NCBI RefSeq assembly: GCF_002013915.1
Contig: NZ_MBTF01000039.1
Span: 186,001-250,000 of the forward strand
From: Mucilaginibacter pedocola
Lineage (GTDB): Bacteria > Bacteroidota > Bacteroidia > Sphingobacteriales > Sphingobacteriaceae
Length of the DNA: 64,000 nt
Direction: 5' to 3'
Shown here: piece after piece, positions 58,344 to 64,000 of the stretch
Position numbering within the stretch: the stretch's first letter is position 1
How the letters are laid out: each line of letters starts with the position of its first letter
Notes under the pieces: generated by a model
The model's database searches: none
Told to the model about the DNA's origin: nothing
The model's input: the letters and a program-made list of their open reading frames with translations, nothing else
Made by a program: the position numbers and the translations under genes

Positions 58344-59762
58344 ATGAAAGACCAAACAATGCCCGTCTATTTTCAAGATGCTACGACGCTAGCTCAACTT
58401 ATCCGCAGCCGCCAGATCTCGCCAGTAGAGGTAATGAGATGGCATCTTGACCGCATAACTTCCCTGAACCCAAAGATCAATGCCATCGTTACTGTCGCTG
58501 ATACCGCGCTGGAAGCTGCAAAAAGAGCGGAAGCTGAGCTGATGAAAGGTGGTGACCTGGGGCCCTTACATGGTGTACCGTTCACAGTGAAAGACTCTAT
58601 TGACACAGCCAATGTACTTACCCAGCGTGGTTCACCAATTTTCAAAGGCCGCACCCCCAGCACGGACGCTAACAGCGTCGCCCGCATGAAGCAGGCCGGG
58701 GGTATCCTGATCGCCAAAACGAATCTCCCGGAATTTTCCTACTGGATCGAGAGCGATAACCTGCTGAGCGGCCGCTCGAATAATCCATGGGACCTGACCC
58801 GTACCCCGGGCGGTTCCAGCGGTGGTGAATCGGCAGCTATTGCTGCTGGGATGTCGCCTATTGGCCTGGGTACCGACCTCGCCATTTCTGTTCGGGGGCC
58901 TGCTGCTCAGACAGGCATCGTATCATTGAAAGCAACGCATGGCCGTGTTCCCATGACGGGCATCTGGCCTCGTGAACCAAGACGTTTCTGGCACGTTGGG
59001 CCAATGGCACGCAGCATCCGCGATCTGGAACTTGCCTACCATGTGCTTGCCGGGCCTGACGGGCAGGATGCCTTTGCGACTAGTACAGTCCGGTTTGATG
59101 CCGGGATCGGCAGAGAATCCCGTCGTCGACTGAAAGTCGGCTGGATGGTAGGTCCGGGATTTGGCCCTGTTGATCCGGCAGTGGCCGCTACCGTGGAAGC
59201 AGCGGCGAAAGCACTTCAAGGCTTAGGGCTTCAGGTCGAACAGGTCCGGATACCTGCACTAGAGCGTGATTTTGCCCTCGATGTATTCAACCACATCCAT
59301 GTGATGGAAATGAAAGAGGCCTTCAAACAAGCCACTGCAGGCCGCAGTGAAGATGAGTTATATAAGATGGCTAAGACGATGCTATCCTTACCCGATACAT
59401 CGATGAAAGACTATATCGATGCTGAGCAAGCCGCAGAACGCTTGCGTGATGGTTTTGCCGGTTACTTTCAGCAATACGATGTATTGCTTACTCATGTACT
59501 ACCTATCCCTGCTCACAAGCATGGCGAGGTCGAATTTGTAATAGACGGTCAGAAAGTAGATGCTACCTATTTACAAGGTGCAACTGTCCCATTAAATATA
59601 ACCGGGCTGCCCGGCATCGCCATGCGCTTCGGCACCAGCGAGCAAGGGTTGCCTATCGCCGTACAACTGGTGGGGAGCTGGCTGGCCGAATCCACTATCC
59701 TGCACGTAGCTTCCTTACTGGAATCTGTGAGCAAGGTCCGCGACCTGCATCCTGATCTATGA
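58344..59762 (+). CDS. Amidase-signature-family amidase
   Basis: The protein has 472 residues from the ATG at 58344 (MKDQTMPVYFQDATTLAQLI). An upstream ATG at 58230 would add 38 residues without a clear signal peptide. The amidase-signature catalytic triad is present: Lys in PFTVKDSID, cis-Ser in DLAISVRGPAA (the usual GGS reads AIS here), and Ser nucleophile in TPGGSSGGESAA. The C-terminal TGLPGIAMRFG is typical. Members hydrolyse fatty-acid amides, aryl-acyl amides or glutamyl-tRNA; it is not part of a gatCAB set here. It is transcribed alone, followed by a terminator. Confidence 0.9.
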   Translation: MKDQTMPVYFQDATTLAQLIRSRQISPVEVMRWHLDRITSLNPKINAIVTVADTALEAAKRAEAELMKGGDLGPLHGVPFTVKDSIDTANVLTQRGSPIFKGRTPSTDANSVARMKQAGGILIAKTNLPEFSYWIESDNLLSGRSNNPWDLTRTPGGSSGGESAAIAAGMSPIGLGTDLAISVRGPAAQTGIVSLKATHGRVPMTGIWPREPRRFWHVGPMARSIRDLELAYHVLAGPDGQDAFATSTVRFDAGIGRESRRRLKVGWMVGPGFGPVDPAVAATVEAAAKALQGLGLQVEQVRIPALERDFALDVFNHIHVMEMKEAFKQATAGRSEDELYKMAKTMLSLPDTSMKDYIDAEQAAERLRDGFAGYFQQYDVLLTHVLPIPAHKHGEVEFVIDGQKVDATYLQGATVPLNITGLPGIAMRFGTSEQGLPIAVQLVGSWLAESTILHVASLLESVSKVRDLHPDL

Positions 59763-59784
59763 TCATACCGCGTTAGTTCGTTGT

Positions 59785-59823
59785 AAACAGGGCCTGTTAA
59801 CTCTGTCCAGACAGGTCCTGTTT
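59785..59823. terminator. Terminator between amidase and Crp/Fnr genes
   Basis: AAACAGGGCCTGT and ACAGGTCCTGTTT form a 13-bp stem with one wobble, followed by ATTTTTT on the plus strand. It serves the amidase and probably the convergent Crp/Fnr gene. Confidence 0.82.
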
Positions 59824-60400
59824 ATTTTTTAGTAAATGAAGCGCGGACACGGCTCAGCGTTTCCCGGGAGATGCCCAGATATGAGGCTACCATATGTAAG
59901 GGTACCTGGTTAAAAACATTGGGATAGGTCTTTTGAAACTCCAGATATCTTTCTTCGGCAGAACCGCTGATGAGCGAGTAGATGCGTCGGTTACTCATCT
60001 CCAGGCTACGTGCAAATAACTGGTCCTGGAAGAGTTTAAGTGCAGGTATGGTGTGCAATAATTCTTCCCACTTTAATTTTGGCCATAGGATGACCGTGCT
60101 AGCGGTAAGCGCTTCGATATTACACTCCGATGGCCTGTCATGATTGTAACTCTCCTGATCACTGATCCACCAGTTCTCAACACCGAACCTCAAAGTATGA
60201 TCTGTTCCGTCAGGGCTGAACCGGTATAGCCGGAAGCAGCCACTGGTGATAAAACAGTTCATCTTCCACACTTCACCATCATGTAGCAAAGATTGCCATT
60301 TGCGCAATTTTTTTTCTACGCTGGCGGCACCTATCCTGTCCATGTCCTCTTTAGAAATGTCCACCCATTGTTGCAAATAATCTTCAAAGACCTGAAACAT
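59822..60400 (-). CDS. Crp/Fnr-family regulator
   Basis: The protein has 192 residues. The barrel domain has SLLHDGEVWKMNCFITSGCF, the linker has EALTASTVILWPKLKWEELL, and the HTH is VASYLGISRETLSRVRASF. It resembles the Crp/Fnr protein at 62215 in length and in shared stretches (GVENWWISD against IENWWISD), so the two are close paralogues. Confidence 0.9.
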   Translation of the reverse strand: MFQVFEDYLQQWVDISKEDMDRIGAASVEKKLRKWQSLLHDGEVWKMNCFITSGCFRLYRFSPDGTDHTLRFGVENWWISDQESYNHDRPSECNIEALTASTVILWPKLKWEELLHTIPALKLFQDQLFARSLEMSNRRIYSLISGSAEERYLEFQKTYPNVFNQVPLHMVASYLGISRETLSRVRASFTKK

Positions 60401-60655
60401 AGCTCAAATGTATAAAAGCTAATATGAACTTCGCAATTATGGTCGTCAGCACTCAAACTAATGTTGCGAAATCATTTTACCAGTGACCATAGTCGGGCAT
60501 AGTTGTGAGTATGGTGTTAGTTTATAATTCCGTGTTCGCTATTTTATTTAAAGCAAATCGCGATCAGTGAGATATGGCAAGGTATTTAAAAGTCGCAAGC
60601 TTGTAGCCAAAAGGATATGATAAAAAAAGATTAACTTCACCAAAAAGAAGCATTG

Positions 60656-61233
60656 ATGCCGGAAGCCCTTATCAGCAGTATACGATCTTTGATCAACGTC
60701 AGCGAGGGCGAGGGAGATGTGATCTGCAGGTTATTCAAAAGAAGGGAACTCAAAAAGGGTGAATTTTTCCTGCACGACGGGCAGGTATGCAAACACGCCG
60801 GGTTCATTGAAAAAGGACTGGTTCGTTATTATATCAATGCTGACGGCGAGGAAAAGACCTATGATTTTGGGAAGGAGTATAACTTCGTCTGTAACTATGA
60901 AAGCTTCCTCACGCAGACGCCGTCTACCAAGATCATCCAGGCACTGGAAGATTGTGCGCTATGGCAGATCTCGCATGCAGACCTGCAGGTTTTCTATCGG
61001 TCCGTTAGCGGCGGCGAACGGTTTGGTAGAGTAGTGATCGAACAGGTGTTCGTCCAATTGCTGCAAGCACTAACTTCTTTGTATACCGATAGCCCGGAAG
61101 ACCGTTATCAAAAATTAATGAGCGAACATCCGACCTGCTGCAACGGGTGTCGCAATATCACATCGCCTCCTATGTCGGTGTCAAGCCGCAATCCCTCAGC
61201 CGTATCCGTAAAAGAATTTTTTCCCAAAAATGA
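60656..61233 (+). pseudogene. Crp/Fnr-family gene broken by a one-base frameshift
   Basis: From the ATG at 60656 (MPEALISSIRSLINVS) the first ~158 residues are a normal Crp/Fnr barrel (KKGEFFLHDGQVCKHAGFIE). After SEHP, near 61131, the frame changes to unrelated sequence. The next frame continues the family exactly: DLLQRVSQYHIASYVGVKPQ, then SLSRIRKRIFSQK and TGA at 61231-61233. One base seems to be missing between 61131 and 61132. The unshifted frame runs to about 61294 and overlaps nothing. It is either a decayed gene or an assembly error. Confidence 0.85.
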
Positions 61234-61305
61234 TTTGTTAACCCAGGTGCATGAATGCCGGGGCGGAGTTAAGGAAATTTGTGTCATCATTTAATATTTA
61301 AAACC

Positions 61306-61698
61306 ATGACAACAAAAATTTCTTATGCAATGGCATGCCTGCTGGGTGCAGCCATGATCTTTTTAGGGGCCCGCTTTTTCTTCGCACCTGATGCGGCTAC
61401 CGCAGGTTTCGGCATTCATTACAATGCTGGCGGCGATCATTCCTTTCATTATATCAAAGGTATCCGGGACATCTTTTCCGGCATCCTGCTTTGCGGTTTT
61501 GTGCTGCTGAAACAACGGCAAGCTGTGGGCGTTACCTTGCTGGCCGGAACTATCATACCGGTGAACGATATGCTGGTGGTGCTGAGCAAACCTTATAACA
61601 GTGTCATGCAGGCCATGCCCCATATCATCGCTATTTTGATCTGCGCTGTATTCGGCCTGTTGTTATCAATAGCTAAACCAGGCAAAGCAACTCTTTAA
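61306..61698 (+). CDS. DUF4267-type small membrane protein
   Basis: The protein has 130 residues from the ATG at 61306 (MTTKISYAMACLLGAAM); the earlier opening at 61279 overlaps the broken regulator tail. It has four hydrophobic segments, with GARFFFAPDAATAGFGI and GIRDIFSGILLCGFVLLKQR as the conserved DUF4267 part. The function is unknown. It lies 9 nt before the cupin gene and is probably co-transcribed with it. Confidence 0.82.
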   Translation: MTTKISYAMACLLGAAMIFLGARFFFAPDAATAGFGIHYNAGGDHSFHYIKGIRDIFSGILLCGFVLLKQRQAVGVTLLAGTIIPVNDMLVVLSKPYNSVMQAMPHIIAILICAVFGLLLSIAKPGKATL

Positions 61699-61707
61699 AA
61701 TCACATC

Positions 61708-62214
61708 ATGGAAAATGTAAGATCAATGCCGACGGTAGTCGGTCCTGATGGCGGTAAAATATTAGCGGTAGTAGGCGGTAATTACCGCGTACTGGTGTCA
61801 GGGCAGCAAACCGGCGGAGCCTTTTCAACTATCGAGATGCTTGTGCCGCCGCAAAATGGGCCAGGTCCCCATTCCCATGCCGACTTTTTTGAAACTTTTT
61901 ACATCGTTGACGGGGAGGTGGAAGTTCACTCGGAAGCCGGAACTTATACCGCCAAAAAAGGCGCTTTTGTCCTGATCCCCAAAGGTGGTGTCGTGCATTA
62001 CTTTAAGAATATCAGCGATCAAATGACGAAATTGCTGTGCACCGTTGTGCCGGCTGGCCTGGAAGAATTTTTTGAAGAAATTGGCGAGCCTGTTGCGGCA
62101 GGCCAGTTTTTGCCCCCGCCGAGCATGAATACTGCATCGCTCAAGCGGATCCAGGACATCGCCAAATCGCACGGGCAGTTATTGTATCCGCCGGATTTCC
62201 TGGATAAGCGGTAG
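61708..62214 (+). CDS. Cupin-domain protein
   Basis: This 168-residue single cupin barrel has motif 1 as PGPHSHADFFETFYIVDGEVEV-type (His, His, Glu ligands) and motif 2 as IPKGGVVHYFKN. The metal ligands look complete, so it may be an oxygenase or isomerase acting on a small molecule. It follows a DUF4267 gene by 9 nt. Its stop codon abuts the stop of the convergent Crp/Fnr gene with no spacer. Confidence 0.88.
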   Translation: MENVRSMPTVVGPDGGKILAVVGGNYRVLVSGQQTGGAFSTIEMLVPPQNGPGPHSHADFFETFYIVDGEVEVHSEAGTYTAKKGAFVLIPKGGVVHYFKNISDQMTKLLCTVVPAGLEEFFEEIGEPVAAGQFLPPPSMNTASLKRIQDIAKSHGQLLYPPDFLDKR

Positions 62215-62793
62215 TTAGCCTTTAATGGCATGCTTCCGGACCCGGCTCAGGGTTTCGCGGGTCAGGCCCAGGAAAGAGGCGATCATGTACAAGGGGATGC
62301 GGTTGTAAAGCGTTGGGTACTGCTGCACGAACTTTTCATAACGCAACTCAGCCGGATCGCTGATGTTGCTGAAGATCCTGTTCTGATGGGCCTCGAAATT
62401 TCGGGTGGTCAGTACATCGATGATCCGCCTGAAGTTCGGCGAAGCGGCAAGCAACCCCTCCCAATTCTCCTTGGAAAAGCGGATCAGCTCACTGTCCTCC
62501 AGCGCTTCGATATAACACTGGGAGGGCTTATCGGACATGAAGCTGGTAAAATCTGATATCCACCAGTTCTCTATGGCGAACCGCATGATGTGTTCTTGCC
62601 GGTCATCCCCGATACGGAATAAGCGGAAACTGCCTTTGACGACGAACCCGACAAAATCCCTGATCTCGCCTTCTTCCAGCAGGTATTGACCCTTCCGTGC
62701 CCTTTTTAGCAACGAAGCATTGGCGATCAGTTCCAGATCATCCGGGGCCAGCTGTCCGCTTTGCTGAAGATAGGTTATAAAAATTGGCGACAT
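62215..62793 (-). CDS. Crp/Fnr-family regulator
   Basis: The protein has 192 residues. The barrel domain has RKGQYLLEEGEIRDFVGFVV and FAIENWWISDFTSFM, and the HTH is IASFLGLTRETLSRVRKHAI. It is a paralogue of the protein at 59822. It lies 89 bp from the MFS gene on the same strand (downstream of neither start), and converges exactly with the cupin gene. Confidence 0.9.
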   Translation of the reverse strand: MSPIFITYLQQSGQLAPDDLELIANASLLKRARKGQYLLEEGEIRDFVGFVVKGSFRLFRIGDDRQEHIMRFAIENWWISDFTSFMSDKPSQCYIEALEDSELIRFSKENWEGLLAASPNFRRIIDVLTTRNFEAHQNRIFSNISDPAELRYEKFVQQYPTLYNRIPLYMIASFLGLTRETLSRVRKHAIKG

Positions 62794-62882
62794 TCGAACG
62801 GCTTTTTAACAAAGCTATTCAAATGCAGCTATATATTTCAAGTGTAACGCTGATATGTCGTTCAAATGACCTTGCTGCAGGC

Positions 62883-64000
62883 TTATTTTTTAGCATCAGC
62901 CCGGCCCTTTTGCTTTTGAAAGGCGATCATGCCGGTCAGGGCTGCAGCGACCGCGACCACGCTTCCTGTGATATAGTTCACCTTCCCGCCAAAGTGGTCA
63001 TAGAAAAAGCCGCCGGCAGCAGCCCCGATCATGATCCCCAACTGGATGGTGGCTACCAATGCGCCGCCGCCGCTCTCGGCCTCATCCGGCACGGTCCGGG
63101 TGATCCACATATTCCAGCCGATCTGCGCAATGCCGAAGAGCAGTCCCCATAATGCCGTCAGGCAGGAAACAGCAATCACCTGGTACGCAAAAACTACCGT
63201 CAGTCCGACCATTGCCCCCATCATTAAGGAGCAACAGGTCAGTGTTTTATAAATATCCTTTTCAAGCGGGAAGCGGCCCAAAGTGGTTCCTGCGAGATTG
63301 GCCAGGCTGAAACACAGCAGCACCGTTGCTATATGCGGCCCGCTTACACCGGTCAATGTTTCCAGGAAAGGACGCAGATAGGTGAAAAAGATGCCGTAGC
63401 CGGCGAATACTAATGCAACCGCCATCATGCCCGCCAGCATTCCGGGACGTTTAAACAGCAACACGATGGTGCGCAGGGCCGGAGGTTTGGAACCGCTGAT
63501 GGAAGGCAATGCAAGTGCCTGCCATAGCAGGGCGATCATTCCTAAACCTGAAGTGGCGAAGAACACGCTCCGCCAGCCGATGATGATGCCGAGGAAACTG
63601 CTGAGCGGTGCGGCGATCACCGTAGCAGCGGAAACCGCTCCGAAAACGACGGACAAGGCCGTTGGCAATGAATGGGACGGTACCAGGCGCATCACGGTCG
63701 CTACGCATAAACTCCAGAATCCACCCAAACCGATGCCAAGAATGATCCTGCCGGTCAACAACAGCACATAGCTATTCGCGAAACCAACCAAGAAGTTGGC
63801 GATCACCTGCAACAAACCAAGCAGTAGCAATACGTTCCGCCGGTCATACCCGCCTGTGTCGGCCGGTGTTATCAGACTGGATATCATAGCCACCAAAGCG
63901 GTGATCGATATGGCTTGTCCGGCCTGCCCTTCGGCGATAAGCAGGTCCTTTGCAATAGGTGTCAACAGGCTTACCGGCAAGAACTCGGATATGATCAGGC
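62883..64000 (-). CDS. MFS transporter (5' end cut by window edge)
   Basis: About 372 residues are visible and the frame stays open to base 64000 (the visible N terminus reads LIISEFLPVSLLTPIAKDL). At least eleven hydrophobic segments remain. ISEFLPVSLLTPIA near helix 1 and LLTGRIILGIGLGGFWSL match the YdhP/NepI-type drug or sugar efflux proteins (DHA1 group). A start just beyond the edge is expected. The substrate is unknown. Confidence 0.9.
   Translation of the reverse strand, partial: LIISEFLPVSLLTPIAKDLLIAEGQAGQAISITALVAMISSLITPADTGGYDRRNVLLLLGLLQVIANFLVGFANSYVLLLTGRIILGIGLGGFWSLCVATVMRLVPSHSLPTALSVVFGAVSAATVIAAPLSSFLGIIIGWRSVFFATSGLGMIALLWQALALPSISGSKPPALRTIVLLFKRPGMLAGMMAVALVFAGYGIFFTYLRPFLETLTGVSGPHIATVLLCFSLANLAGTTLGRFPLEKDIYKTLTCCSLMMGAMVGLTVVFAYQVIAVSCLTALWGLLFGIAQIGWNMWITRTVPDEAESGGGALVATIQLGIMIGAAAGGFFYDHFGGKVNYITGSVVAVAAALTGMIAFQKQKGRADAKK

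Larger units (their letters stand above)
49019..64000. mobile_element. Integrated genomic island (right end outside window)
   Basis: It begins at the tRNA-Asn fragment and continues to the window edge. Support: the integrase as first gene, 11-bp direct repeats beside it, a sharp rise in GATC and in ATC-type isoleucine codons, low gene density at 50.6-51.9 and 57.9-58.3 kb, and several broken genes. No conjugation or replication genes are visible in this portion, so whether it is an ICE or a passive island is open. Confidence 0.75.

Noticed and set aside
61235..61294. C-terminal extension of the Crp/Fnr protein in the unshifted frame
   Set aside because: The residues after SEHP match no family, while the neighbouring frame gives the expected helix-turn-helix, so this is out-of-frame translation.

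Overview
The window reads as chromosome from a member of Bacteroidota, most likely a Sphingobacteriaceae of the Mucilaginibacter/Pedobacter type. This is inferred from gene content: a type IX secretion substrate with a type B C-terminal domain and its PorP/SprF partner, many AraC, HxlR and Crp/Fnr regulators, DUF5690, DUF434, DUF2490 and stand-alone Reg_prop proteins. Several promoters also fit the Bacteroidota pattern TTTG-N18-20-TAnnTTTG. No rRNA gene, intact tRNA or CRISPR array was seen.

1-11,142 (all minus strand) is a three-gene surface module: a 2,891-residue modular adhesin, a PorP/SprF outer-membrane protein and a PorE-like TPR/propeller/OmpA-type protein cut by the left edge. The adhesin holds five discoidin-like modules and 23 Ig-like repeats in the order D-D-Ig4-D-Ig3-D-Ig4-D-Ig12-CTD. 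Next come a GH31 glycosidase and a three-gene cluster (DUF5690 transporter, alcohol dehydrogenase, phosphonatase-like HAD hydrolase).

16.2-48.9 kb is ordinary core and accessory chromosome. It holds DNA alkylation repair, an SGNH hydrolase, YceI, a membrane-bound winged-helix regulator, MsrA, a nitrilase, a CREST-type membrane hydrolase candidate, two flavin monooxygenases (one TetX-like) behind two AraC genes, and a GH43-like protein. Small regulator/oxidoreductase pairs (HxlR-azoreductase, HxlR-SDR, ArsR-AHSA1-AHSA1-RibD-like) follow, then topoisomerase III, an Hsp70-like ATPase and a Reg_prop propeller. Intergenic spaces carry several families of dispersed palindromic elements, one present three times within 6 kb.

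48.97-64.0 kb (running off the right edge) looks like an integrated genomic island. It starts at a 47-nt 3' fragment of a tRNA-Asn gene, followed by three 11-bp direct repeats and a tyrosine recombinase. Base use changes sharply (GATC is common in the island and nearly absent in sampled core). The cargo is DUF2490, two sensor proteins (one without an ATPase domain), a monooxygenase, an amidase, three Crp/Fnr genes, DUF4267, a cupin and an MFS exporter. At least three island genes are broken: a GNAT gene with two stops, a PhnB-like VOC gene with a frameshift, and a Crp/Fnr gene with a frameshift.
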